A DNA stretch of 64,000 bases, from positions 1,426,001 to 1,490,000 of the forward strand of contig OZ250159.1 of NCBI GenBank assembly GCA_965237785.1. Reading direction: 5' to 3'. This DNA is from UBA6522 sp965237785 (lineage in GTDB: Bacteria; Pseudomonadota; Gammaproteobacteria; Steroidobacterales; Rariloculaceae). Shown piece after piece: positions 10,101 to 18,177 of the stretch. The notes under the pieces are model-generated. The model saw only the letters and a program-made list of their open reading frames with translations, was not told the DNA's origin and made no database searches. Made by a program: the position numbers and the translations under genes. Numbering within the stretch: position 1 is the stretch's first letter; every line of letters begins with the position of its first letter.

Positions 10101-10614
10101 TGGAGATACCGGCCGCCTCCTCCAGGAATGCGCGCAATTCCTCGGGTCTCGCTTCCACGAGACGCGAAATCATGCCCTGTTCGATAATGGAGTAGCCGTG
10201 GGCTCCCAATCCGGTACCCAGGAGCATGTGAGTGATATCTTTTCGCCGGCAGCGGCTGTTGTTGAGGAAGTACCGCGACGTGCCGTCCCTGGACACCACG
10301 CGCCGGACCGATACCTCCGAGTAGCCTGCGTACGCACCGCCAAGTGTGCCGTCGGAATTATTGAAGATGAGATCGACGCTCGCTCGGCCAACGGGCTTGC
10401 GAACGCTGGAGCCGTTGAATATCACGTCGGCCATCGAGTCGCCGCGAAGTGTTTTGGCCGAACTTTCCCCCAGCACCCAGCGGATGGCGTCGATAATGTT
10501 CGACTTGCCGCACCCATTCGGGCCGACGATTCCCATGAGATTACCGGGGAAGGAGATCGTTGTGGGATCCACAAAAGACTTAAAGCCCGCAAGCTTAATC
10601 TTAGTCAGGCGCAT
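7108..10614 (-). CDS. smc: Chromosome segregation protein SMC
   Basis: The 1168-residue SMC ATPase has its Walker A motif (GPNGCGKSN) at about residue 32. Long coiled coils flank a hinge at about 510-660, and the C-terminal head has the LSGGEKALTAVALVFSIF signature and the LLDEVDAPLDD Walker B motif. It compacts and resolves chromosomes with ScpA and ScpB; scpA lies in the same window at the left edge. SMC-ScpAB, rather than MukBEF, is the arrangement found outside the enteric branch. The start gives the canonical MRLTKIKLAGFKSFVDPT. It is the first gene of smc-zipA-ligA. Confidence 0.96.
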   Translation of the reverse strand: MRLTKIKLAGFKSFVDPTTISFPGNLMGIVGPNGCGKSNIIDAIRWVLGESSAKTLRGDSMADVIFNGSSVRKPVGRASVDLIFNNSDGTLGGAYAGYSEVSVRRVVSRDGTSRYFLNNSRCRRKDITHMLLGTGLGAHGYSIIEQGMISRLVEARPEELRAFLEEAAGISKYKERRRETEHRIRRTRENLERLSDLREEVGKQLDHLQRQARAAERYRTLKSGQRRMEAELLALRLSALRDDRQVRGVAREKEQTGLDAALAKLRETEALIEQLRLELDEHNDRHNDIRSRSYEVDAEISRLEQSLEHHGKLGQRRRAELDDIDQQMAEIGAHIDSDRRRIQEIDQHLGELGPGLKQAMEAHETSIDNLRQAEQAWEQSQERWGHVIESLADAERTEQVEAERLEHLRARQRRLSDEQAKLADERSGLSTQGQQERLHQLAVEKESARTACEGDANTLRELSERIQSARVTELGVSGRLDRARRKLHEQRGRMTSLEALRDAAAAPASDEVDAWLKSENLSSMPRFVDGLTVAAGWEAAVETVLGDYLQAVRVDDIDKAAASLSELTSVDLTLWHHKSSEEPTPSVSRGMLCRYVSGPGVARLLAGIHAAESVADAAAIRPRLKHDESVVTRDGIWVGSRWLRVKRGDDPRAGVLARAEELKELREAGAGGVREVRELERIGAETRKELEQLESDRVHVQSDAARRQQQYADSRSELDAGRSRLDELTTRDRTIQQRAEEFDAESTRLSERSSISERTLGEARTRREELTRSRAETERSREEHRQQLAIARAGEEHDRAGLQKISLGMESRRSARESSLGALQRVRAQQERLRSRRAELQAETEAAVEPTAKDKRVLEEQLEQKLVVEERLRAARRAVEDVDSRLSDANFLHADRQQQVDTARESLAEARLDVGKVEAHIEAVTEDLSKTTFDTEELLTSLSEDATLPDWERGLEKLERRIRRLGAINLAAIDEFKRQSERKQYLDAQFTDLSKALDTLENAIRKIDRETRTLFDETFKAANAGLARLFPRLFGGGHAYLELEGDDLLSSGVTVMARPPGKRVSTIHLLSGGEKALTAVALVFSIFELNPAPFCLLDEVDAPLDDTNVGRFAEIVNEMSQRVQFVLITHNKTTMASMQQLSGVTMSEPGVSRLVAVDIDEAVQLAAV

Positions 10615-10803
10615 ACAGTTTTGTGACCGTTGAGCAAAACCAGGCCGCGATTACTGCTCTAACTCGGCTAGTGTAATTGAAACAGGCGGCTAAATCGATT
10701 TTTCCGATGGACTTTCCCGCTAGCGCGCGTATCTCACCAACGTTCGTCGCGAGGATGTCGAGGCGCCGCGGCAAAGGATTGTTGAGATTATTGAACCGGA
10801 GAC

Positions 10804-10831
10804 TTCCGCTCAGCCGCCGTCCGGGTATAAT
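10804..10831 (+). promoter_or_regulatory. Probable sigma-70 promoter of dksA
   Basis: TATAAT at 10826-10831 is a perfect -10 element preceded by GGG. A weak -35-like TTCCGC lies 16 bases upstream. The distance to the dksA ATG at 10867 is about 35 bases. The surrounding interval from 10615 to 10866 divides the divergent smc and dksA genes and holds no other supported gene. Confidence 0.5.
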
Positions 10832-10866
10832 CCCGCGTTTCTCCAATTCGCGATAGAGCTTGACCG

Positions 10867-11394
10867 ATGGCTGAAAGAAGAGCCACCAAACGAGTACCGG
10901 CGCGCGGCAAGCGCGCGAGGGCCATGCCGGGCAGAACGAGACCCGCAGCCAGTGTGCTTTCGGGGCCCGTTCGCGGGTTTGAACCCTACCGTCCAAAGCG
11001 CGGCGAAGCCTACATGAGCGAAAGCCAGATTGAACATTTCCGAGGATTACTCAACGCTTGGAAGCAGGAACTCATGGAGGAAGTGGATCGCACGATGCTG
11101 CACATGAAGGACGATGCTGCAAACTTCCCCGATCCGAGCGATCGTGCGACACAGGAGTCCGACTTCGGGTTGGAACTGCGAACCAGGGATCGCGAACGCA
11201 AGTTACTGCGGAAGATCGAATCCGCGCTGCTTCGAATTGACGACGGCACATACGGATACTGCGAAGAAACCGGTGACGAAATCGGTTTGAGACGCTTGGA
11301 AGCGCGGCCCGTGGCGACACTCTGCCTGGAAGCGCAAGAGCGGCGGGAACTGGCGGAACGCCAGTTTCGCGACCGCGAAGACCGCTACCGCTAA
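10867..11394 (+). CDS. dksA: RNA polymerase-binding transcription factor DksA, two-cysteine form
   Basis: DksA binds the secondary channel of RNA polymerase and, with ppGpp, tunes rRNA and amino-acid promoters. The product is 175 residues, about 25 longer than the E. coli protein owing to a basic N-terminal extension. The GVEPY-like segment (about 37-41) and the coiled-coil tip DPSDRA (about 89-94) support this start. In the zinc-finger region the four metal positions read Cys132, Thr135, Cys153, Ala156, so two cysteines are missing. The same Cys-Thr-Cys-Ala pattern is known from zinc-independent DksA2-type proteins. A clear -10 element lies upstream. Confidence 0.93.
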   Translation: MAERRATKRVPARGKRARAMPGRTRPAASVLSGPVRGFEPYRPKRGEAYMSESQIEHFRGLLNAWKQELMEEVDRTMLHMKDDAANFPDPSDRATQESDFGLELRTRDRERKLLRKIESALLRIDDGTYGYCEETGDEIGLRRLEARPVATLCLEAQERRELAERQFRDREDRYR

Positions 11395-11439
11395 GGCGCG
11401 CCGGGCAGGGTTGCCCGGTGTCGGCGTCGCCGAAAACGG

Positions 11440-11468
11440 GTGACAATTTTGTAATGTTTGACTATAAT
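11440..11468 (+). promoter_or_regulatory. Strong sigma-70 promoter of a short transcript
   Basis: GTGACA at 11440-11445, a 17-base spacer, and TATAAT at 11463-11468 make an almost consensus promoter. No protein start with a ribosome binding site follows, and an intrinsic terminator is reached by 11562. Confidence 0.65.
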
Positions 11469-11474
11469 CCGCGC

Positions 11475-11562
11475 CGGCAGTGCGTTACTCCCCCAGCGCG
11501 TTGCTACCGGTCGAGATTCGTCCGGTTACTTTAAAGCCCCCGTTCCGCGGGGGCTTTTCTTT
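11475..11562 (+). ncRNA. Candidate small RNA of about 85-90 nt
   Basis: The segment runs from the expected +1 of the strong promoter to the T-rich end of an intrinsic terminator. It contains a small hairpin (ACCGG ... CCGGT, about 11506-11526) and then the terminator stem. A C-run near 11490 could pair with the G-run of the terminator as an alternative fold. It does not fold as a tRNA, and no convincing reading frame is present. It lies between dksA and the convergent pnp and stops 24 bases before the pnp stop codon. I do not recognise it as a known RNA family. Confidence 0.4.
11533..11562 (+). terminator. Intrinsic terminator
   Basis: A nine-base stem (AAAGCCCCC / GGGGGCTTT, 11533-11541 and 11549-11557) with a seven-base loop is followed by TTCTTT. 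It fits termination of the short rightward transcript. Being symmetrical, it may also end pnp transcription from the other strand. Confidence 0.75.
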
Positions 11563-11586
11563 ATCCGCTAAGGGGGTTCTCCGTCC

Positions 11587-13671
11587 TCAAGCCGCGCTGA
11601 GGTCACGCATACTGAGCCGGATACGGCCCTGGCGGTCGACTTCGAGCACTTTCACCTTGATGACATCGCCCTCGGCCAGCTTGTCGCTGACCTTCTCGAC
11701 ACGCTCGTGCGAAATCTGCGAAATGTGGACCAGCCCATCCTTGCCGGGAAGAATGGATACAAACGCACCGAAATCCATCAGGCGAACAACCTTGCCTTCG
11801 TATATCCGACCAACCTCCACATCCGCCGTGATCAACTCGATGCGCGCCTGGGCTTCTCGTCCTGAGCTGCCGTCCACGGAGGCGATACGTACCGTGCCGT
11901 CGTTCTCGACATCAATGGTGGCACCGGTCTCTTCGGTCATGGCGCGGATAACGGCGCCCCCCTTGCCAATGACATCGCGAATCTTTTCCGGATCGATCTT
12001 CATGGTAATGATGCTCGGCGCCCAATCGGACATCTGCTCACGCGGCGCGCTCAACACCGTATTCATTCGGTCGAGGATATGCAGCCGGGCGTCCCGAGCC
12101 TGCGCCAGTGCGTCGGCCATGATCTCCGCGGTAATCCCATCGATCTTGATATCCATCTGCAGCGCGGTCACGCCCGTGGACGTGCCGGCCACCTTGAAAT
12201 CCATATCCCCCAGATGGTCCTCGTCGCCAAGGATATCGGTGAGTACCACGTAGGCATCGTGCTCCTTGATCAAGCCCATGGCGACACCGGCAACCGGCGC
12301 CGCGATCGGCACACCCGCATCCATCAAGGACAAGCTCGTGCCGCAAACGCTCGCCATGGAACTGGATCCGTTGGATTCGGTAATTTCGGATACCACTCGA
12401 ATTACGTAAGGGAATCCCTCCGAATTGGGCATCACCGCTTCCACACCGCGTCGGGCCAGGCGCCCATGGCCAATTTCCCGGCGCTTCGGACCGGTCATGA
12501 ACCCGGTCTCGCCCACGCAATAGGGCGGAAAATTGTAGTGCAGCATGAATTGATCCTTGCGGTCCCCTTCCAGGGCATCGATGATCTGGGCGTCCCGCCC
12601 GGTCCCCAGGGTCGTGACCACCAGCGCCTGTGTTTCTCCCCGTGTAAACAATGCCGACCCATGCGTTCGCGGAAGGAACCCAACCTTCACGTCGATGGGC
12701 CTGACGGTCCGCGTATCGCGTCCGTCGATTCGTGCACCGCCTGCAATTACGCGCCCACGAACGGCGGCTTTCTCAAGCCGCGAAAATTCGGCTTCGATCT
12801 GCTCCGATGTCCATCGCGAGTTCTCACTATCCGTCAACGCCTCAACCAGCCCCCGCCTTACATCCGCCAACGCGGCGCGCCGCGGCGTCTTTTCCACGAT
12901 TTCGTAGGCATCCGCAATACCCTGGCCGGCCGTGGCTTCGACCGACGCGACCAGCTTCTCGTCGACTTCCGGCGGGCTCCACTCCATGGGTTCCTTGCCA
13001 ATTTCGGCGGCCATCTCCTCGATTGTCCGAATGGCCGTTTGCATGAGTTCGTGTCCAAACAACACCGCCCCCAGCATGACCTCCTCGGATAGCATATTGG
13101 CTTCCGACTCCACCATAAGTACCGCGTTCTTCGTGCCGGCGACGACCAGATCCAGATCCGAACCGCTGAGCGTGCTCATGGCCGGATTGGCGATGTAGGC
13201 ACCGTCACGGTAGCCCACGCGAGCAGCTCCTATGGGACCCAGAAACGGTAAACCCGAAAACGTCAGCGCAGCCGACGCGCCGATCAACGAAGGAATATCC
13301 GCGTTGATCTCCGGGTCCACCGACACGACCGTCGCGATGACCTGGACTTCGTTACGAAACGCCTTGGGAAACAGGGGACGAATCGGCCGGTCAATCAGCC
13401 TGCAGGTGAGCGTCTCCTTCTCACTGGGCCGGCCTTCGCGCTTGAAGAACCCGCCGGGAATACGACCCGCGGCATAGGTCTTCTCCTGGTAATTGACTGT
13501 CAGTGGGAAGAATCCTCTATCGCCGGAGGAACTCTTCTGACCAACGGCCGCGACCAATACCACGGTATCCCCCATGGTAACCAACACGGCGCCGTCCGCT
13601 TGACGAGCCATTTCTCCAGTTTCGATGGTGACCATCCGGTCACCATAGGCAAACGTTCTACTCAGTTTCAC
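11587..13671 (-). CDS. pnp: Polyribonucleotide nucleotidyltransferase (PNPase)
   Basis: PNPase degrades RNA 3' to 5' by phosphorolysis and is part of the degradosome. From the GTG at 13669-13671 (preceded by GGAAGGGAATA) the product is 694 residues, the family norm. Two RNase PH domains (about 1-210 and 300-520) flank an all-helical linker. A KH domain with VIGKGGAVIR and an S1 domain (RIYEGKVVRLMDFGAFV) end the protein. The frame stays open 18 codons further upstream, but that extension lacks family similarity. It is the last gene of the operon after rpsO. Confidence 0.95.
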   Translation of the reverse strand: MKLSRTFAYGDRMVTIETGEMARQADGAVLVTMGDTVVLVAAVGQKSSSGDRGFFPLTVNYQEKTYAAGRIPGGFFKREGRPSEKETLTCRLIDRPIRPLFPKAFRNEVQVIATVVSVDPEINADIPSLIGASAALTFSGLPFLGPIGAARVGYRDGAYIANPAMSTLSGSDLDLVVAGTKNAVLMVESEANMLSEEVMLGAVLFGHELMQTAIRTIEEMAAEIGKEPMEWSPPEVDEKLVASVEATAGQGIADAYEIVEKTPRRAALADVRRGLVEALTDSENSRWTSEQIEAEFSRLEKAAVRGRVIAGGARIDGRDTRTVRPIDVKVGFLPRTHGSALFTRGETQALVVTTLGTGRDAQIIDALEGDRKDQFMLHYNFPPYCVGETGFMTGPKRREIGHGRLARRGVEAVMPNSEGFPYVIRVVSEITESNGSSSMASVCGTSLSLMDAGVPIAAPVAGVAMGLIKEHDAYVVLTDILGDEDHLGDMDFKVAGTSTGVTALQMDIKIDGITAEIMADALAQARDARLHILDRMNTVLSAPREQMSDWAPSIITMKIDPEKIRDVIGKGGAVIRAMTEETGATIDVENDGTVRIASVDGSSGREAQARIELITADVEVGRIYEGKVVRLMDFGAFVSILPGKDGLVHISQISHERVEKVSDKLAEGDVIKVKVLEVDRQGRIRLSMRDLSAA

Positions 13672-13774
13672 TATTCCCTTCCCTGCACACGCAACCGCTG
13701 CCCGCGAATCGGGCAGACATTGCAAATGCCATATAGAATCAGAGCCGTCGACACAGATCTGAGAAAAATCGGAT

Positions 13775-14044
13775 TCAACGTCTCAATCCAAGGCGACGAA
13801 TCAGGTCCTGATATCGTGCTTGATCGTTTTCCTTCAGATAATCCAACAACTTGCGACGACGGTTGACCATTTGGAGCAGTCCCCGTCGAGAGTGGTGATC
13901 CTTCTTGTGTCCAGCGAAATGGCCGGTGAGTTGGCGGATTCTCGCCGACAGCAAGGCGACCTGGATTTCCGTGGAACCCGTGTCGTCTTCGCTAAGCTTG
14001 TACTCGGCGATGATTCCGGTCTTTTCTGTCACGCTCAGTCCCAT
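13775..14044 (-). CDS. rpsO: 30S ribosomal protein S15
   Basis: The 89-residue protein shows the full S15 signature: STEIQVALLSARI, LTGHFAGHKKDHHSRRGLL, and a VNRRRKLLDYL segment. S15 binds 16S rRNA and nucleates the platform of the small subunit. It sits between truB and pnp, the conserved order. The 103-base gap to pnp and the 120-base gap to truB leave room for its own promoter and for RNase III-type processing hairpins, but I could not define either. Confidence 0.97.
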   Translation of the reverse strand: MGLSVTEKTGIIAEYKLSEDDTGSTEIQVALLSARIRQLTGHFAGHKKDHHSRRGLLQMVNRRRKLLDYLKENDQARYQDLIRRLGLRR

Positions 14045-14164
14045 TACCTTTGCTCCGGGCCAGCGGCTCCTGATGAAATATCCGGATTGGTCATTTTTTA
14101 CCTGCTGGAAAAACCGCGTATTCTACTCGCACAGCTGAATTCATTCCACGAATTTGAAATCGAA

Positions 14165-15091
14165 TTATTCCGCTACCGCATTGACAGGTGCAAAAATGCG
14201 CCGCGGCGCCAATTGCCCCGGTGCGCGAACCTCGCCGATTCCCACAAAATCATCGTCCGGCGAATAGATTCGAACGTGTCCCCGTGGCCATTGCGCCCCC
14301 GCGGGGACGACCCCGCCTTGAGTGAGCCGCGCGCATAAGGCCGCCGGTACGACAACGCGCGGCCACCCCGACAATGCACTGTCCGGCGGCAACAACACCT
14401 CGTCCAGTTCGGCCACACCCTGACGTGCCCGCGCTTCGAGTGCCGGGAGCGTTACCATCTGCGACTCTGCAAAGGGTTCCACGAACCTGCGGCGCAGCGC
14501 CGCGACATATCCCAGGGTTCCAAGGGCCTTGGCCACGTCCTCGACCAATGTGCGCACGTAGGCGCCCTTGGAGCAGGTGATATCGAATTCCAGTTCCGGC
14601 CACTGGGCGCGACGCAGCGCCAGAGAATAAACCCGAATGGTGCGCTCCGGCCGCGGCACTTCTATTCCGCGGCGGGCCAGATCGTAGAGGCGCTTGCCCT
14701 TGTATTTCAAGGCAGAATACATCGGCGGAATCTGTTTGCTCTCGCCACGGAAGCCGGCAAGCGTGCGTCGTACCGCCTCGGGATCGAGTTCCATTGCCGG
14801 TGACCGGGCGATTACGGCGCCGTGAGCATCTCCGGAGTCCGTCGCCGCGCCCAGACAGGCGGTCACTCGATAACTCTTGCGTGCATCCAGAAGGAAGGAA
14901 CAGACCTTTGTGGCCGAGCCGAGGCAAATGGGCAACATCCCCGTAGCCAACGGGTCCAAACTGCCCGTATGGCCCGCTTTTGCTGCCTTGTAGAGACGCT
15001 TCACACTCTGCAGTGCACGGTTCGAAGACTCCTCGCCCGGCTTGTCCAGCAGCACGATTCCGTGTACGTCCCGCCCGGCGCGGCGCCTCAT
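14165..15091 (-). CDS. truB: tRNA pseudouridine(55) synthase TruB
   Basis: TruB makes pseudouridine 55 in the T loop of tRNAs. The 308-residue product has GIVLLDKP near the start and the catalytic-Asp motif GHTGSLDPLATGMLPICLG at about residues 36-54. The RRTLAGFRGESKQIPPMYSALKYKG segment and CSKGAYVRTLVEDV follow. A C-terminal PUA-like region ends the protein. Its start codon overlaps the rbfA stop by 4 bases, so the two are translationally coupled. Confidence 0.96.
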   Translation of the reverse strand: MRRRAGRDVHGIVLLDKPGEESSNRALQSVKRLYKAAKAGHTGSLDPLATGMLPICLGSATKVCSFLLDARKSYRVTACLGAATDSGDAHGAVIARSPAMELDPEAVRRTLAGFRGESKQIPPMYSALKYKGKRLYDLARRGIEVPRPERTIRVYSLALRRAQWPELEFDITCSKGAYVRTLVEDVAKALGTLGYVAALRRRFVEPFAESQMVTLPALEARARQGVAELDEVLLPPDSALSGWPRVVVPAALCARLTQGGVVPAGAQWPRGHVRIYSPDDDFVGIGEVRAPGQLAPRRIFAPVNAVAE

Positions 15092-15492
15092 TCGTCCAAC
15101 TCCGTTGCGGTCGGCGAAACATCGCTCAGGGCGGACTCGCTGCCGCCGGACCCTTCACTTGCGACCTCGTCGATCAGCCGGGTCAATTCGACTCCCCGCC
15201 TGGCGCCTTCGTCGAGGCAAAACCGCAGTTCCGGCGTGTGCCGCAAGCGCAGTTGTCCGGCCACGCGCGAACGCAGGTACCCGCATGCCCGCTCAAGCGA
15301 GGTCATGACGGGTTCGGGATCGGCATCGGGATCCAGCATGTTGATATATACCCTGGCCACCCGTATGTCGCCTGACACTTGCACGTCGCTGACACCGACG
15401 CCCTGCAGCCGAGGATCCTTGACATCGTTGTGCAACAGGTCGTTCAGGACCCGTTGCAACTGTGACGCCACACGTAAGGCTCTGGAGCGCAT
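15088..15492 (-). CDS. rbfA: 30S ribosome-binding factor RbfA
   Basis: RbfA is a KH-fold assembly factor acting on the 16S rRNA 5' helix. The 134-residue product has RVASQLQRVLNDLL, DPRLQGVGVSDVQVSGD, ARVYINML and LRHTPELRFCLDEG, all typical. An acidic Ser-rich tail of about 20 residues follows. The gene lies 110 bases downstream of infB and overlaps truB. Confidence 0.95.
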   Translation of the reverse strand: MRSRALRVASQLQRVLNDLLHNDVKDPRLQGVGVSDVQVSGDIRVARVYINMLDPDADPEPVMTSLERACGYLRSRVAGQLRLRHTPELRFCLDEGARRGVELTRLIDEVASEGSGGSESALSDVSPTATELDE

Positions 15493-15602
15493 GTCTCAAT
15501 AACCCCCTGCCACACCCGCCGACCCGCGAGCGAATTGTCGGCCACGGCGGGAATTCGGTAAGCGATGCAGGACGAGGATGTCCGCGGCACGGAACCGCAA
15601 AC

Positions 15603-18158
15603 TCAGAGCGTGCGTTCGACTTCCGTTCGCTCGAAGCACTCGATCTGATCGCGGACCCGGACATCGTTGTAGTTCTTGACACCGATCCCGCATTCCGTGC
15701 CCGCCCGCACTTCGTTCACATCATCCTTGAATCGCCGCAGTGACTCCAGTTCACCCTCGTAGATCACCACGTTGTCCCGCAACACGCGGATCGGGTTGCT
15801 CCGGCGTACATAACCATCCGCAACCAGACAACCGGCGACGTTGCCGAACCTCGGAGACCGGAATACTTCCCGGACCTCGGCAAGTCCGACGATCTGCTCC
15901 TTGATCTCAGGGGCCAGCAATCCGCTAACGGCGGCCTTCACGTCGTCTATGGCTTCGTAAATGATGCTGTAGTAACGAACATCCACGCCCGTTTCCTTGA
16001 GGGCTTCCCTCGCAGCCGCGTCCGCGCGCACGTTGAATGCGATCACGATGGCCTTGGAGGCAGCCGCCAGCTGGATATCCGACTCGGTAATGGCTCCGAC
16101 GCCGCTGTAGGTGACCCGGACCTTGACCTCGGAGGTCGATATCTTTTCCAGCGACTCGCGCAGCGCTTCGGAGCTACCGTGCACGTCGGCCTTGATCAAC
16201 AATTGCACCGACTCCGCCTGCCCTTCGGCCATCTGGCTGAAGACGTCATCCAACTTCACTGCCTGCTGCTGCGCAAGCTTGGCATCCCGTTGCTTGGTCT
16301 GCCTGAACTCGGCGACTTCCCGAGCCTTGCGTTCGTTCGCCACGACCACAACGTCATCGCCTGCGAAGGGCGTCCCTGAAAGGCCAACGACCACGGCCGG
16401 CATGGACGGGCCGGCGCTCTTGATCGGCGCTCCGGACTCATCGAACATGGCTCGCACGCGTCCATACTCCTGTCCGGCCAAAAGCATATCGCCCAGGTTC
16501 AGGCCGCCACCGGCGACCAGGATCGTGGCGACGGCTCCTCGTCCTCGCTCCAGGCTCGATTCCAGCACGACGCCCGCTGCCGGCCCCGTCCTGGGCGCCC
16601 GGCAATCCAAGACTTCCGACTGCAACAGGATCGAATCCAGGAGTTCGTCGATACCGGCGCCGGTCTTCGCGGATACATTGACAAACAGATTGTCGCCGCC
16701 CCAGTTTTCGGGAATCACCTCATATTTTGACAATTCCTGACGGACACGCTCGGGGTCCGCATCCTCCCGATCGATTTTGTTGACAGCAACGACCAACGGC
16801 ACTTCGGCAGCCCTGGCGTGCAGTATCGCCTCCTCTGTCTGCGGCATGACGCCGTCGTCGGCGGCAACGACCAGGACGACGATATCCGTGGCCTGGGCCC
16901 CGCGTGCGCGCATCGCGGTGAACGCGGCATGCCCGGGCGTATCGAGGAAGGTGACACGGCCCTTGTCCGTGGCCACGGAATAGGCCCCGATATGCTGGGT
17001 GATGCCCCCTGCCTCGCCCGCCGCCACGCGCGTTCGACGGATATGATCCAGCAACGACGTCTTGCCGTGATCCACATGTCCCATCACGGTCACCACTGGC
17101 GGGCGAGATTCTTGTTCCGCGTCGCTGCTCGCCTCGACCACCAACTCCAGTAGTTGATCCTCCAGCGCGGTTTCCGTGACCGGCTTGGCCGTATGCCCCA
17201 TTTCCTCCACGACCAGCACCGCCGTGTCCTGATCGATTACTTGATTGATGGTCACCAGCATTCCCATATTCATGAGCGACTTGATGACCTCTCCCGACTT
17301 CACGGCCATCCGCTGGGCGAGGTCACCAACCGTAATCGTGTCTCCGATTGCCACTTCGCGCACAACGGGAGCGGTCGGTTTCTCGAATCCGTGCTGACTC
17401 TCGACGCTGAGATGTACCGGGCGGCGCCGCGGTCGCTTCTTGCGCCGCCGGGCAGTGGCTCCCGCTGCAACGTGCAACGTGCTATCGGCCGGCGGTTTGG
17501 CAGCCTGACGCGCCCGCTCCATCTCCAGTCGAGCCTGCGCCGCCCTTTCCTTGTCTTTCCGCTCCTTGCTGCGCCGCTCCTCTTCCGCGAGACGGCGGGC
17601 CTCTTCGTCCTTGCGCCGCCTGGTTTCCTCGCTTTCCGCGATCCGGCGAGCCTCCAGTTCGCGCTGCTCCCGCTCGGCCTTGATGCGAGCTTCCTCGGCA
17701 GCTTTGCGGGCCTCTTCGGCAGCCTTTCGCTCCTCTTCGTCGCGGTCGGCCTGTTCGGCCTGCTCGGCCTCTTCACGCTGCCTATCGACGACTGCCGAGC
17801 GCTTGGCATCCAATTCTTCCTGTTGCTTTCGCGCCTGCTCTTCGAGTACGTCGCGCTTGACATAGGTGCGCTTGCGGCGCACTTCGACGCTAACGGTGCG
17901 CGAGCGGCCCTTGCCGCTGGAAAGCCTGATTTCGCTCTGCGACTTGCGCTTCAGGGTGATCCTTCTCGGTGCCGAGGCAGCCGCATCCTTGCGCCCGTGA
18001 GTCCGGCGCAAATGGGTTAAAAGCTCAAGTTTCGCGTCGTCGCTTATCGTGTCCTGGGCTCCGGCGACATCGATGCCGGCCTCGTCCAACTGCGACAGCA
18101 ACCGCTCCACGGGGACGCGCAGGACCTCAGCAAATTGTACGACCGTTACATCCGCCAT
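15603..18158 (-). CDS. infB: Translation initiation factor IF-2
   Basis: IF-2 is the GTPase that places initiator tRNA on the 30S subunit. The ATG at 18156-18158, with GGGAG upstream, gives MADVTVVQFAEVL and 851 residues. An N-terminal IF2N domain is followed by a long Glu/Arg/Ala-rich coiled region (about 90-225) and a second IF2N domain. The G domain has GHVDHGKTSLLD (G1), DTPGHAAF (G3) and NKID (G4), followed by domains II-IV. The start lies 19 bases after the nusA stop. Confidence 0.96.
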   Translation of the reverse strand: MADVTVVQFAEVLRVPVERLLSQLDEAGIDVAGAQDTISDDAKLELLTHLRRTHGRKDAAASAPRRITLKRKSQSEIRLSSGKGRSRTVSVEVRRKRTYVKRDVLEEQARKQQEELDAKRSAVVDRQREEAEQAEQADRDEEERKAAEEARKAAEEARIKAEREQRELEARRIAESEETRRRKDEEARRLAEEERRSKERKDKERAAQARLEMERARQAAKPPADSTLHVAAGATARRRKKRPRRRPVHLSVESQHGFEKPTAPVVREVAIGDTITVGDLAQRMAVKSGEVIKSLMNMGMLVTINQVIDQDTAVLVVEEMGHTAKPVTETALEDQLLELVVEASSDAEQESRPPVVTVMGHVDHGKTSLLDHIRRTRVAAGEAGGITQHIGAYSVATDKGRVTFLDTPGHAAFTAMRARGAQATDIVVLVVAADDGVMPQTEEAILHARAAEVPLVVAVNKIDREDADPERVRQELSKYEVIPENWGGDNLFVNVSAKTGAGIDELLDSILLQSEVLDCRAPRTGPAAGVVLESSLERGRGAVATILVAGGGLNLGDMLLAGQEYGRVRAMFDESGAPIKSAGPSMPAVVVGLSGTPFAGDDVVVVANERKAREVAEFRQTKQRDAKLAQQQAVKLDDVFSQMAEGQAESVQLLIKADVHGSSEALRESLEKISTSEVKVRVTYSGVGAITESDIQLAAASKAIVIAFNVRADAAAREALKETGVDVRYYSIIYEAIDDVKAAVSGLLAPEIKEQIVGLAEVREVFRSPRFGNVAGCLVADGYVRRSNPIRVLRDNVVIYEGELESLRRFKDDVNEVRAGTECGIGVKNYNDVRVRDQIECFERTEVERTL

Positions 18159-18177
18159 TCGGCTCTCCCGGATCTCG

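Noticed and set aside
9295..10626. 443-codon plus-strand open frame
   Set aside because: It is fully antisense to smc, whose protein is unmistakable; no ribosome binding site or family match.
11401..11418. Terminator for dksA
   Set aside because: The CCGGGCA/TGCCCGG stem is good but no T-run follows, so I left it out.
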